From Chryseobacterium sp. LJ668 (GTDB taxonomy: Bacteria > Bacteroidota > Bacteroidia > Flavobacteriales > Weeksellaceae), in assembly GCF_019613955.1 (NCBI RefSeq), contig NZ_CP080443.1, positions 3,147,001-3,211,000 of the forward strand: 64,000 nucleotides of DNA, read 5' to 3'. The position numbers were made by a program, and so were the translations under genes. The notes beneath the pieces are model-generated. The model was given only the letters and a program-made list of their open reading frames with translations. It was not told where the DNA came from and searched no databases. Positions 35,080 through 43,817 of the stretch are shown piece by piece. The stretch's first letter is position 1, and every line of letters begins with the position of its first letter.

Positions 35080-36441
35080 ATGAGATTTCTAGATAAAAAC
35101 TATACGAAAGAAGCGTTGACATTGGCGCTTCCGGTTATGCTGACGCAGGTGGGTCAGGTCTCGGTGAACTTATTCGATAATATCATTGTAGGTAAACTAT
35201 TGGGTGCAGATGCGCTGGCTTCGGTTTCATTAGGAAATGCAGTGTTCTTTTCGATGTTTGTATTGGCATTGGGGTTTTCATTTGCTATTCCGCCATTGGT
35301 TTCTGAAGCGCATTCTCAGAATGATCATAAAACTATCAATTCGGTTTTCAGTCATGGTTTTGTCATCAATATGTCTGTCGGAATTCTATTGATGCTGCTG
35401 TTGTTTTTAGGATTACCACTGCTTTATCATTCTGGTCAGCCTGCAAAAATTATCCCGGATACCGTAGATTTTTTATGGATTATGGCGGTCAGTATTGTCC
35501 CTTTCATGGCATTTCAGACTTTAAGAGAAGTTTCAGAAGGGCTTTCTTATACCATTGGGGTGACCAAAGCTACAATCATTGCCAATATTATCAATATTAT
35601 TCTCAACTATGTCTTCATTAAAGGCATATGGATTTTTCCTGAAATGGGCGTAAAGGGTTCTGCCTTAGCAAGTTTAATAGCAAGAATCTTTATGGTTATT
35701 TTCCTTTATTATGTTTTAGTAAAAGAGAAAAAGACAAGACAGTATATTAAGGATTTTTCATTAAAAATTACGGTTTTTTCAAAGAAGATGTTTGAAAAAA
35801 TGATCAGGATTGGTTTTCCCACAGCATTGCAGATGTTTTTTGAAGTAACTGCATTTGCGGGTGCCGCTTTTATTTGCGGATTGATCTCGGCACACGATAT
35901 CGCCTCACACCAGATTGCACTGAGTATGGCATCTTTTACCTTTAATTTATGCATTGGTTTCAGTGTTGCCTCAACCGTGATGATTGGAAGGAAACTAGGC
36001 GAAAAGAATTTCGTAGAACTTAAAAAAGTCGGCATCAATAATCTTAAAATTGCCTTTATATTTATGGCGATCTGTGGAATCATATTTATCCTCGGCCGAA
36101 ATATTCTTCCTACATTTTTTACGAAAGGTGAAGAAATAGAAGTGATCACTTTAGCCTCCAAACTAATGATTATTGCTGCCCTTTTCCAATTATCAGACGG
36201 GATTCAGGTGACTGCTCTCGGATGCTTGCGAGGATTGCAGGATGTAAAGATCCCTTCTATTTACACATTTCTGGCGTATTGGGTTTTTACGATTCCGTTA
36301 GGATATATACTTTGTGTAACTTTGGAAATGGGTGCTTTCGGAATGTGGATCGCGCTTGGATTAGGATTGACGATTTCAGCACTGATGCTTGTAAAAAGAT
36401 TTTTGAATTTGTCTGCAAGACGAATTAAACAAAATTCATAA
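35080..36441 (+). CDS. MATE-family multidrug efflux transporter
   Basis: A 453-residue transporter with about twelve membrane helices in two homologous halves (N half with EALTLALPVMLTQVGQVSVNLFDNIIVGKLLGADALASVSLGNA, C half with MIRIGFPTALQMFFEVTAFAGAAFICGLI). It would use the Na+ or H+ gradient to export cationic drugs and dyes. Charged residues of the N half are present. No regulator is adjacent. It begins right after the terminator of the previous gene and a GNAT gene follows after 10 bases, probably in the same transcript. Confidence 0.91.
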   Translation: MRFLDKNYTKEALTLALPVMLTQVGQVSVNLFDNIIVGKLLGADALASVSLGNAVFFSMFVLALGFSFAIPPLVSEAHSQNDHKTINSVFSHGFVINMSVGILLMLLLFLGLPLLYHSGQPAKIIPDTVDFLWIMAVSIVPFMAFQTLREVSEGLSYTIGVTKATIIANIINIILNYVFIKGIWIFPEMGVKGSALASLIARIFMVIFLYYVLVKEKKTRQYIKDFSLKITVFSKKMFEKMIRIGFPTALQMFFEVTAFAGAAFICGLISAHDIASHQIALSMASFTFNLCIGFSVASTVMIGRKLGEKNFVELKKVGINNLKIAFIFMAICGIIFILGRNILPTFFTKGEEIEVITLASKLMIIAALFQLSDGIQVTALGCLRGLQDVKIPSIYTFLAYWVFTIPLGYILCVTLEMGAFGMWIALGLGLTISALMLVKRFLNLSARRIKQNS

Positions 36442-36451
36442 TTTTTGGTAT

Positions 36452-36970
36452 ATGGACAGCATAGAAATAAAGAAAGTAAATCTAAATGACTTAAGTAAAC
36501 TACAGGTCATTGCAAAACAGACATTCTTCGATACATTTTCACCCGACAATACAGCGGAGAATACCGAAAAATATATGAATGAAAGCTTTACAACCGAAAA
36601 GCTGACTTCAGAAATTGAAAACAAAAATTCAGAATTTTACTTTGCCATTTCAGAAAATGAGGTTATTGGTTACCTGAAAGTAAACAGCGGAGATGCGCAG
36701 ACAGAACTCAAAAAGGAAAATGCATTAGAAATAGAAAGGATCTACGTTTCAAAAGATTTTCACGGCAAAAAAGTCGGGCAGATTCTCTACGATAAAGCTT
36801 TAACTATTGCAAAAGAAAAAAATGCTGACTACGTCTGGTTGGGTGTCTGGGAAAAAAACACGAGAGCTATTCAGTTTTATAGTAAGAATGGCTTTGCAGA
36901 ATTTGATCAGCATATTTTTATGTTTGGTGATGAGAAGCAGACGGATATTATGATGAGAAAAGAAATATGA
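36452..36970 (+). CDS. GNAT-family acetyltransferase
   Basis: A 172-residue N-acetyltransferase. The core signature is EIERIYVSKDFHGKKVGQILYDKAL (beta-bulge and the Q/R-x-x-G-x-G/A acetyl-CoA loop as HGKKVG), followed by ADYVWLGVWEKNTRAIQFYSKNGFAEFD. These features match the SSAT/YhhY-like general acetyltransferases; the substrate is unknown. It follows the MATE gene with a 10-base gap, which suggests cotranscription and perhaps a shared detoxification role. A terminator lies downstream. Confidence 0.88.
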   Translation: MDSIEIKKVNLNDLSKLQVIAKQTFFDTFSPDNTAENTEKYMNESFTTEKLTSEIENKNSEFYFAISENEVIGYLKVNSGDAQTELKKENALEIERIYVSKDFHGKKVGQILYDKALTIAKEKNADYVWLGVWEKNTRAIQFYSKNGFAEFDQHIFMFGDEKQTDIMMRKEI

Positions 36971-36999
36971 ATAACTCTTGGTAAAACTTTTTTAACAAA

Positions 37000-37027
37000 A
37001 AATCCTCGCTCTTTCGAGCGAGGATTT
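37000..37027. terminator. Bidirectional intrinsic terminator
   Basis: Perfect 11-base stem AAATCCTCGCT / AGCGAGGATTT with a 6-base loop, between the GNAT gene and the leftward S9 peptidase gene. Confidence 0.82.
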
Positions 37028-37030
37028 CAT

Positions 37031-39433
37031 TTATTTCTTCAGACATTTTTCCAAAAACTGATCTTGTTCCCAAAGTAAATGCAGAATATTTTCCTTTGCC
37101 ACATAGCCATGAGCTTCTTTTGGCAATAGAACCATTTTTACGGGAGCTCCGAGGTTTTTTAAAGCCTGGAAATATCTTTCAGTCTGTAAGGTAAAAGTTC
37201 CCGGGTTATTGTCTGCATCACCGTGAATCAGGAGCAATGGGGTCTTCATTTTATCGGCGTTCATAAAGGGAGACATGGTGTTGTAAATTTCAGGGACATC
37301 CCAGTAATTCCTTTGTTCGCTCTGAAAGCCAAATGGAGTCAAAGTTCTGTTGTACGCTCCACTTCTTGCAATTCCGCAGGCATAATCTTTAGAATGCGTT
37401 AATAGATTTGCGGTCATAAAAGCACCGTATGAATGTCCGCCAACCGCCACTTTAGCTCGGTCTATATAACCCAATTGATCAACAGCATCAATAGCAGCTT
37501 TTCCGTTAGCTACCAATTGGGTAATAAACGTATCATTCGGTTCGGTTTTTCCTTCTCCTATGATCGGGAATGCAGCATCATCAAGTACGGCGTAACCCTT
37601 CGTTGTCCAGTAAACGAAAGAGCCATAATAAGGGAAGGTAAAATCATTCGGGTTCTGGGTATTCTGCCCAGCTGTATTTTTATCTTTATATTCTGTAGGA
37701 TAAGCCCAGATCAATAACGGAAGCTTTTCTTTTTTTGCTTTGCGGTCATAATTTGCTGGCAAATACAGTGTACCCGTCAATGTAACGCCGTCATTTCTTT
37801 TGTAGGTAATCACTTCTTTGTACACATCTTTTATGCTTTCAAAAGGATTGGCAAATAGAGTGACCGGTTGAGATGTATTAGATTTAATATTTTTTCTGTA
37901 GTAATTGGGATATGCATTGGCAGACTGCTGAATCGTCAGAATCTCCCCTTTTGAGGGATTAATAATATCAATGATTTCTTCTTTTGCATTTTTGAGATTT
38001 GAAGTATACAGCCTTTTCTTCTTTAGAGATTTCATATCCATCTCGTCGATAAAAGGATGCTGACCTTCTTTAGTAAATCCGGCCCCGATAAGATATGCTT
38101 TGTCACCTTTCATATCTAAAACATATCTTCCAAACTCATTTTTTGTGGTGTTAAAGCTTCCCGGATCACTGTAAACATCCTGATAATTGCGGTCTTCAAT
38201 AATCTGAGATTTCCCGTCATTTAAATCTACCAGATAAGATTTTGTATTTCTCGTATCGTACCAACCTTCAGAAATAACTGCGTAATGATTATTAGTCCAG
38301 CTTGTTCCCTCATATCTCTGTTTTGTTTTAAAGAAAGATTTTGGCTGATTACTAAATGGGGCATCCCAGGTAAAAATCTCATCTCTGACATCAGCGGTCT
38401 TAGACTGATCTCCACCATCTAAAGCTTCTGCAAATACTAAGGTTGCGGGTTGATCGCTTCTCCAGGCCATGTCCCTTTTGCCTGTTCTTACCGATGAAAA
38501 TCCTTTGGGCATAATTTCATTCAGAGGAACTTCATTTACTTTTTTTACGGCGTTTCCTTGAGCATCGTAAATCGTAGTTACACTTGGAAATCTACTCAGC
38601 GGAACAATATAAGAAAAAGGCTTCCTAATGGTTGTCAGCATCAGATAATTTCCATCAGGAGAATAACTTACTCCGGCAAATAGATCCTGATCTTTTATCT
38701 TCTTCACATTTCCGTTCATATCGACAGTATATAATTCGGAAGCAGTGAGAATTTCGAAATTCTTTTCATCCTGCGGGTTTTTAAGCAAATCCTGATACGT
38801 CCTGTTCTGAGAAACTTTTCCGTCTGATGTAGAAACAATTGGCCCGGTCGGTAAATCTTTTGAAGCATCTGTCAGCTTGGCTCTGTTCTCAGGAAGAACT
38901 TTTAATAAAAAGCTCTGTGAATCTTTGATCCAGGTGTAAGGATTACCCAAATTGGCATTCAGATTATCTTTGGTTATTTTCTTTGCTGTTGCAGTTTCAA
39001 GATCAACAACCCAAAGTTCTACTCCGCGGTCTGTGGTATTGGTAAAAGCTAATTTTTTTTCATCGGGTGAGAAAGAAGGATTGGTGATTTTCGGATTTGT
39101 TGGCAAACCTTTTACCTGAAATTCATTTCTATCGTTCATTTTACGAACTTTTAAATTGTTCGCATAAGTCACCGAACTTGATATGTTGGTGACCGGGTTG
39201 ATTCGTAAGCCTCCCAGTTTCATTTCCTGCTGATTAAGATCATCCAAAGTTTTGTAGGTCGGACGGTAAACAAAAACTAACCAATCTTTTTTTGAATTGG
39301 TGATAACACTTGGAGGTCTGTCGTAATCTGCCAGTTTTAAAATTTCTGCAGATGGCTTTTGGTAAGAAATATTTTCCTGTGCATCGTAAAAATTAAGAAA
39401 TGCCAGCAAACAAATGGTCAATTTGATTTTCAT
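37031..39433 (-). CDS. Exported S9-family prolyl oligopeptidase-like peptidase
   Basis: An 800-residue exported serine peptidase. Signal peptide MKIKLTICLLAFLNFYDAQ, then an N-terminal beta-propeller of TolB-like strands (for example SPDEKKLAFTNTTDRGVELWVVDLET, SPDGNYLMLTT) and a C-terminal alpha/beta hydrolase domain. The triad is Ser in GGHSYGAFMTAN, Asp in HGDADNNPGTF and His in KEAHGY. It likely digests peptides in the periplasm. I start at the ATG at 39433; a GTG six codons earlier has no support. Monocistronic. Confidence 0.9.
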   Translation of the reverse strand: MKIKLTICLLAFLNFYDAQENISYQKPSAEILKLADYDRPPSVITNSKKDWLVFVYRPTYKTLDDLNQQEMKLGGLRINPVTNISSSVTYANNLKVRKMNDRNEFQVKGLPTNPKITNPSFSPDEKKLAFTNTTDRGVELWVVDLETATAKKITKDNLNANLGNPYTWIKDSQSFLLKVLPENRAKLTDASKDLPTGPIVSTSDGKVSQNRTYQDLLKNPQDEKNFEILTASELYTVDMNGNVKKIKDQDLFAGVSYSPDGNYLMLTTIRKPFSYIVPLSRFPSVTTIYDAQGNAVKKVNEVPLNEIMPKGFSSVRTGKRDMAWRSDQPATLVFAEALDGGDQSKTADVRDEIFTWDAPFSNQPKSFFKTKQRYEGTSWTNNHYAVISEGWYDTRNTKSYLVDLNDGKSQIIEDRNYQDVYSDPGSFNTTKNEFGRYVLDMKGDKAYLIGAGFTKEGQHPFIDEMDMKSLKKKRLYTSNLKNAKEEIIDIINPSKGEILTIQQSANAYPNYYRKNIKSNTSQPVTLFANPFESIKDVYKEVITYKRNDGVTLTGTLYLPANYDRKAKKEKLPLLIWAYPTEYKDKNTAGQNTQNPNDFTFPYYGSFVYWTTKGYAVLDDAAFPIIGEGKTEPNDTFITQLVANGKAAIDAVDQLGYIDRAKVAVGGHSYGAFMTANLLTHSKDYACGIARSGAYNRTLTPFGFQSEQRNYWDVPEIYNTMSPFMNADKMKTPLLLIHGDADNNPGTFTLQTERYFQALKNLGAPVKMVLLPKEAHGYVAKENILHLLWEQDQFLEKCLKK

Positions 39434-39539
39434 ATTTTTTTGATTTGTCACGAATTTAATGAAAAGTAGTTAACCAAAAAAGATTGTCAGAAATTCTTTT
39501 GAAAACTTAAAATATTTTTCCTTGGTATTATCTAACAAA

Positions 39540-39564
39540 AAAGCAGTAAAAAAATTACTGCTTT
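39540..39564 (-). terminator. Intrinsic terminator after the DoxX gene
   Basis: Perfect 10-base stem AAAGCAGTAA / TTACTGCTTT with a 5-base loop; T tract on the leftward side. Confidence 0.75.
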
Positions 39565-39585
39565 ATATATTTAAAAATAAAAATA

Positions 39586-40014
39586 TTACCATTCTGAGCT
39601 TCTTCTTCTCTTCTCAATCATCCAATCGACAGAAAATCTGCCAGCTCCTAAAACCAGAATAAGAACATAAACTGCAAGATAAAGTAAACTCAACTCTCTT
39701 TTATCAAAAGAATCTGAACCATGAACTACAAGACTGGCTATAATCATTGTAAATGTGAGGAAGGCCACTGAAATTCTAGTAAACAGTCCCAAAATCAGAA
39801 AAATCGAGCAGACAAATTCTGCGAAAACTGTAAGACCTAAAGAAATTTTCGGGCCTAAGCCAAGAAAATCAAAAAACTTAATATCTCCACCTTCGAGCAA
39901 CATTTGAAGCTTAGGAAAACCATGAGATAACATAGCAAAACCTACAAATAATCTTACTATCAATAATGCAATGTCTATAAAAATAGGATCCTTTTTTAAG
40001 TTTGAATAGCTCAT
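39586..40014 (-). CDS. DoxX-family membrane protein
   Basis: A 142-residue integral membrane protein of four helices. The start DIALLIVRLFVGFAMLSHGFPKLQML contains the DoxX signature of a helix with a Gly-His, followed by LGPKISLGLTVFAEFVCSIFLILGLFTRISVAFLTFTMIIASLVVHG. The DoxX group has been linked to thiosulfate:quinone oxidation and to redox stress, but most bacterial members are uncharacterised. It ends at a terminator; era follows it upstream on the same strand. Confidence 0.88.
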   Translation of the reverse strand: MSYSNLKKDPIFIDIALLIVRLFVGFAMLSHGFPKLQMLLEGGDIKFFDFLGLGPKISLGLTVFAEFVCSIFLILGLFTRISVAFLTFTMIIASLVVHGSDSFDKRELSLLYLAVYVLILVLGAGRFSVDWMIEKRRRSSEW

Positions 40015-40081
40015 TGATTAGAAATTTAGTTTAAAGATAATAAAATGTTTTCTTTACAACGATGAATATTGATTTTTTAGT

Positions 40082-40957
40082 CTATCTGTATCCAAAGTTT
40101 TTCAAATCCCGATCATTTTTCCTCCAGTCTTTTTTTACTTTAACAAACAAATTCAGATGAATTTTTTTTGAGAAAAATTTTTCGAGATCTATTCTTGCTT
40201 CTGTGCCCACTTTTTTAATAGCTTCTCCTTTATGACCGATGATAATCCCTTTCTGAGTATCTCTTTCTACATAAATGATAGAATCAATAAAAATAATTCC
40301 TTCATTTTCCTTAAACATTTCCGTTACCACTTCTACAGAATAAGGTATTTCTTTATCATAATTCAAAAGAATCTTCTCGCGAATTGCCTCGTTAACGAAA
40401 AATCTTTCCGGCTTATCAGTATACATATCCTTATCATAATATGCAGGACTTTCCGGCAACATTGATTTTAGTTTTGGTAAAATAACATCTGTGTTGAAAG
40501 CGTTCAGTGCAGAAATAGGAAGAATTTCTGCCTTAGGAATTCTTTCGTGCCATTCGGTTGCTATTTTTTCAAGACCTTCCTGATTGGTCTGATCAATCTT
40601 ATTGAGTAATAATAAAACCGGCACCGGAATTTTGTTTAATTTCTCAATCAAAAATTCTGATTGTTCGGCTTTGTCGGTAACGTCTACAATGAAAAGAAAA
40701 ACGTCAGCATCCTGTAAAGAATCTTTTACGAAATCCATCATTTTTTCCTGCAAACCATATTTCGGATCTAAAACTCCGGGTGTATCAGAAAATACGATCT
40801 GTAAGTCTTCTTCATTATAAATCCCAAAAATTCTATGTCTTGTTGTCTGTGCCTTTTGTGTTACGATTGCCAGTTTTTCTCCCATCAATTCATTAAGAAG
40901 GGTAGATTTTCCTGCGTTTGGCTTTCCAACGATATTTACAAATCCTGCTTTATGCAT
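40082..40957 (-). CDS. era: GTPase Era
   Basis: A 291-residue ribosome-assembly GTPase that binds the 3' end of 16S rRNA. G1 is GKPNAGKSTLLNELMG (about residue 11), G2 is a TRHRIFGI stretch, G3 is SDTPGVLD, G4 is LLLNKIDQT and G5 ISALNAF. The C-terminal KH domain is seen as GIIIGHKGEAIKKVGTEARIDLEKFF with KKIHLNLFVKVKKDWR. Length is typical. It has its own promoter (40992-41025) and is transcribed away from the SMR gene. Confidence 0.96.
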   Translation of the reverse strand: MHKAGFVNIVGKPNAGKSTLLNELMGEKLAIVTQKAQTTRHRIFGIYNEEDLQIVFSDTPGVLDPKYGLQEKMMDFVKDSLQDADVFLFIVDVTDKAEQSEFLIEKLNKIPVPVLLLLNKIDQTNQEGLEKIATEWHERIPKAEILPISALNAFNTDVILPKLKSMLPESPAYYDKDMYTDKPERFFVNEAIREKILLNYDKEIPYSVEVVTEMFKENEGIIFIDSIIYVERDTQKGIIIGHKGEAIKKVGTEARIDLEKFFSKKIHLNLFVKVKKDWRKNDRDLKNFGYR

Positions 40958-40991
40958 ATATAAAAATTAAGTCGCTTTTTATTACGATCTG

Positions 40992-41025
40992 CAAAGTTAG
41001 TAAAACAAAAACTGACTTCATCCAA
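40992..41025 (-). promoter_or_regulatory. Promoter of era
   Basis: On the reverse strand TTG (41025-41023), 23 bases, TAACTTTG (40999-40992), the latter a full -7 match. Transcription would start about 28 bases before the ATG. Confidence 0.55.
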
Positions 41026-41043
41026 TATTACATTTAAAAGGTA

Positions 41044-41051
41044 TATTTTTG
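41044..41051 (+). promoter_or_regulatory. -7 promoter box for the SMR gene
   Basis: TATTTTTG, full TAnnTTTG match, 17 bases before the ATG at 41069. Confidence 0.45.
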
Positions 41052-41068
41052 CCATTTAAATTTTTATT

Positions 41069-41395
41069 ATGAACTGGATTATTTTAATCATTGCGGGACT
41101 ATTTGAAGTTGGCTTTGCCTCTTGTTTAGGAAAAGTAAAAGATACCTCGGGAAACGAAATGTATTGGTGGTTTGGTGGTTTCCTTGCCTGTCTTACAATA
41201 AGCATGCTCCTGCTGATCAAAGCTACAGAAACGCTTCCCATTGGGACGGCTTATGCAGTCTGGACCGGAATTGGTGCAGTAGGAACCGTTCTGATGGGTA
41301 TCTTTGTTTTTAAAGATCCGATAAGCTTTTGGAGAATATTTTTTATTTGTACGCTAATCGGCTCCGTGATTGGTTTGAAAGCGGTTTCTTATTAA
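41069..41395 (+). CDS. SMR-family small efflux protein, Gdx/SugE-like
   Basis: A 108-residue protein of four membrane helices, a dual-topology dimer in the inner membrane. The essential Glu is E13 in AGLFEVGFASCLGKVKDT, and GTAYAVWTGIGAVGTVLMGIFVFKDP is the helix 3 signature. The front (AGLFEVGFA) and the early helix-2 FLACLTISMLLLIKATETLPIG suit the SugE/Gdx group, whose members export guanidinium, more than the EmrE group. No guanidine riboswitch is apparent in the short upstream region. Monocistronic with a downstream terminator. Confidence 0.88.
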   Translation: MNWIILIIAGLFEVGFASCLGKVKDTSGNEMYWWFGGFLACLTISMLLLIKATETLPIGTAYAVWTGIGAVGTVLMGIFVFKDPISFWRIFFICTLIGSVIGLKAVSY

Positions 41396-41437
41396 AAAAG
41401 ATGATCATATTACAAGAAAATATATTCAGATAATATA

Positions 41438-41465
41438 AAAACGTCTTCAATAATGAGGACGTTTT
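41438..41465. terminator. Intrinsic terminator between SMR and methyltransferase genes
   Basis: Stem AAAACGTC / GACGTTTT with a further imperfect TTCA/TGAG pairing, T run on the plus side. Confidence 0.7.
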
Positions 41466-41470
41466 ATTTT

Positions 41471-42238
41471 TTACTTTTTATATACAACAGGTAAAATTTC
41501 GTTGTGATTGAGTCCGTATTTAAAAATTTCCGCTTCAGTGAATTGCTTCGAATAAAAGTTGGGTTCCGCATCAAAACCGGCATTTCTTAACCTGTCAAAA
41601 TAATCCATTCCGTACCAGCGAACGTGATCATACTGGCCGAAATGTTTTTGGCGTTCTTTCGGATCTTTAATCGTAAAATCTTCATAGGTTTTCTCTAAAG
41701 AATTTTTCATAGGCACCTGAATAATACCCCATCCTCCAGGTTTCAGAACACGATACAATTCACCCATTGCTTTAGCGTCATCTTCAATATGCTCTAAAAC
41801 ATGATTGCAGAAAATTATATCAAAACTTTCTGTCGCGAAAGGTAAATCGAGAATGTCTGCTTTTACATCAACGATAGGCGAATAAAGGTCGGCAGAAATA
41901 TAATCAAGATTTTTCATTTTTTTGAATTTCCTTAAAAATTCCTGTTCGGGTGCGATATGAAGAACCTTATAATTTTTAATAAAAAAATCAGTCTCATTCT
42001 GCAGATAGAGCCACATTTGGCGGTGTCTTTCTAAGCTTAACGTTCCGGGAGAAAGAGCATTTTCTCTTTGCTTTCCGTATCCGTAAGGCAAAAATTTGCG
42101 ATAGGATCTCCCGTCGATAGGGTCGTAAAATTCATCACCTTTGAAAAACTGATAAATAAGCGGCCGTGCCCAAATGCTCATTTTGATCAGCACCGGACGT
42201 GGAATTTTATTTAATAAAAGTTTGGTTATCTTTTTCAT
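41471..42238 (-). CDS. Class I SAM-dependent methyltransferase
   Basis: A 255-residue protein with a Rossmann methyltransferase core in its second half: VLHIAPEQEFLRKFKKMKN (modified SAM motif I), ISADLYSPIVDVKADILDLPFATESFDIIFCNHVLEHIEDDAKAMGELYRVLKPGGWGIIQVPM, typical of Methyltransf_11. The first 85 residues form a basic, helix-rich extension. The substrate is unknown. Its ATG shares one base with the stop of map (TAATG), so translation is coupled to methionine aminopeptidase. Confidence 0.87.
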   Translation of the reverse strand: MKKITKLLLNKIPRPVLIKMSIWARPLIYQFFKGDEFYDPIDGRSYRKFLPYGYGKQRENALSPGTLSLERHRQMWLYLQNETDFFIKNYKVLHIAPEQEFLRKFKKMKNLDYISADLYSPIVDVKADILDLPFATESFDIIFCNHVLEHIEDDAKAMGELYRVLKPGGWGIIQVPMKNSLEKTYEDFTIKDPKERQKHFGQYDHVRWYGMDYFDRLRNAGFDAEPNFYSKQFTEAEIFKYGLNHNEILPVVYKK

Positions 42239-43047
42239 TAAAAATCCATTTGAAATGGCTGTTCTTCATCACTTTCGATTCCTAAAGCTTCGTAAACATA
42301 TTTAAAGGTAGAGAGTAAAACTGGTTTCCCATTTACCACCGCAACATCATGCTCAAAATGCGCTGAGGTAAGATTGTCAAGCGTAGTTACCGTCCAACCG
42401 TCATTATGAAATTTCACCTTTTCGGTTCCCATGTTCACCATCGGCTCTATTGCAATTGTTAAACCGTCTTTGATGACCTTACCACTTCCCTGTTTTCCGT
42501 AGTTTGGAACATTTGGCTCTTCATGCATTTTTCTACCTAGTCCGTGTCCTACCAATTCTCTTACAACGCCAAAACCCTCCTTTTCGCAATAGTTCTGAAT
42601 AGCATGAGAGATATCTCCTATTCTTTTACCTCTTACACACTGCTCGATTCCTTTGTACAAAGATTCTTTGGTCACCCGCAGTAGTTTTTTGATCTCAGGT
42701 TTTACTTCTCCAATTTCAAAAGTGTAAGCATGATCACCTACAAAACCGTTCAAAACAGCGCCACAATCTACAGAAAGCACATCACCTTCTTTGATCTCAT
42801 CTTTATTCGGAAAACCGTGCACCACCTGATCGTTAGGTGAGATACAAAGTGAATACGGAAAGCCTCCATATCCTAAAAATGCCGGTTCTGCACCGTGATC
42901 TTTGATAAAATCATGCGCCAATTTATCTAAATATAAAGTAGTAATCCCGGGCTTGATTTCTTTAGCCAGCATTCCCAGTGTTCTGGAAACCAACTGAGCA
43001 CTTTCTCTCATCAGACGAATCTCGTCTATTGTTTTTAATTGAATCAT
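42238..43047 (-). CDS. map: Type I methionine aminopeptidase
   Basis: Removes N-terminal Met from nascent proteins. At 269 residues it has the type Ia layout. The metal ligands are present: VDCGAVLNGFVGDHAYTF (Asp, Asp), VGHGLGRKMHEEPNVPNYG (His), IAIEPMVNMGT (Glu) and FEHDVAVVN (Glu), and the substrate-loop His appear in LGYGGFPYSLCISPNDQVVHGFPNKD. The essential gene heads a two-gene unit with the methyltransferase. Confidence 0.95.
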   Translation of the reverse strand: MIQLKTIDEIRLMRESAQLVSRTLGMLAKEIKPGITTLYLDKLAHDFIKDHGAEPAFLGYGGFPYSLCISPNDQVVHGFPNKDEIKEGDVLSVDCGAVLNGFVGDHAYTFEIGEVKPEIKKLLRVTKESLYKGIEQCVRGKRIGDISHAIQNYCEKEGFGVVRELVGHGLGRKMHEEPNVPNYGKQGSGKVIKDGLTIAIEPMVNMGTEKVKFHNDGWTVTTLDNLTSAHFEHDVAVVNGKPVLLSTFKYVYEALGIESDEEQPFQMDF

Positions 43048-43207
43048 TTTTTAAAATAGATATTAGACATTAGATATGAGAAGTTAGATTTACAACTTGT
43101 TCGATATTTAGTTTAATAGAACTTCAGCATCTAATATTCTTATGATAAACTAAAAAGCAGCGATAGACAAATTGCTAATTACTACCTTCTAATTTCTAAA
43201 TTATTTT

Positions 43208-43639
43208 TTACCAGAAAAGCCCTTTTTTCTTTTCTTTCTTTAATTTTGAATAGGCTAAAACTTCTTTCCCTTCTACACGGAACTCTATTCTTTCGTTAAT
43301 AATATTATAAATTTCACCCCAACCCGGAAAACCACCAAGATTTCGGTCATCAATAAACCAATCTGCATCTAATTTCCTTGATTGTGTTTCGGAGTCAAAA
43401 ACTTCTCCTTCAAAACTTGAATTGATAGCGTAAAATTCGATTCCGTTTTTTCTACAGAATTCTACTGCTTCATCAAGGGTTTTGCCGTGTCTGTACGTCC
43501 AGAGAATTAATCTGTAACCTTGAGACTGCAATTTTTTCAAGGTTTCAAATGCGAAAATTTTAGTTTTTCCAATGCCGGGATATGCATCATCAACGATTGT
43601 TCCGTCGAAATCTACAGCAATTTTTTTATTACTTACCAT
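43208..43639 (-). CDS. BT0820-like HAD phosphatase
   Basis: A 143-residue HAD-superfamily hydrolase of the small capless type. Motif I is VDFDGTIVDDAYPGIG (nucleophile Asp and acid Asp), motif II includes LILWTYRHG, and the late FIDDRNLGGFPGW carries the motif IV Asps. Substrate unknown. The ATG at 43639 is preferred over the upstream frame start at 43705, because a -7 box (43661-43668) lies between them. The lysine-rich tail (LKKEKKKGLFW) is as expected for the group. Confidence 0.85.
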   Translation of the reverse strand: MVSNKKIAVDFDGTIVDDAYPGIGKTKIFAFETLKKLQSQGYRLILWTYRHGKTLDEAVEFCRKNGIEFYAINSSFEGEVFDSETQSRKLDADWFIDDRNLGGFPGWGEIYNIINERIEFRVEGKEVLAYSKLKKEKKKGLFW

Positions 43640-43660
43640 TTTGTTGTTTTTTTTGAAGTG

Positions 43661-43668
43661 CAAAGATA
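43661..43668 (-). promoter_or_regulatory. -7 promoter box for the HAD phosphatase gene
   Basis: Reverse strand TATCTTTG, full TAnnTTTG match, 21 bases before the chosen ATG at 43639. Confidence 0.45.
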
Positions 43669-43679
43669 ATAAATAATTA

Positions 43680-43709
43680 AAGAGTGCCGAAAAAACGTCC
43701 GACACTCTT
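43680..43709 (-). terminator. Terminator-like hairpin after the desaturase gene
   Basis: AAGAGTG pairs with CACTCTT, with an inner CG/CG pair and a 10-base loop; located about 108 bases past the desaturase stop. Confidence 0.5.
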
Positions 43710-43817
43710 ATTTATAGTTTAATATTAAAATATTGTCAGCACTTAGCTTCTTGCTATAGGCTTACAATCAGTATCTTTAAAAAATATAATAATCTTAATT
43801 TTGAAAATCAACAATGC

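Noticed and set aside
41000..41068. Guanidine riboswitch before the SMR gene
   Set aside because: Only about 110 bases separate it from the divergent era gene and no conserved fold was recognised.
43640..43705. Upstream extension of the HAD phosphatase
   Set aside because: It is not conserved-looking, and a -7 box lies within it.
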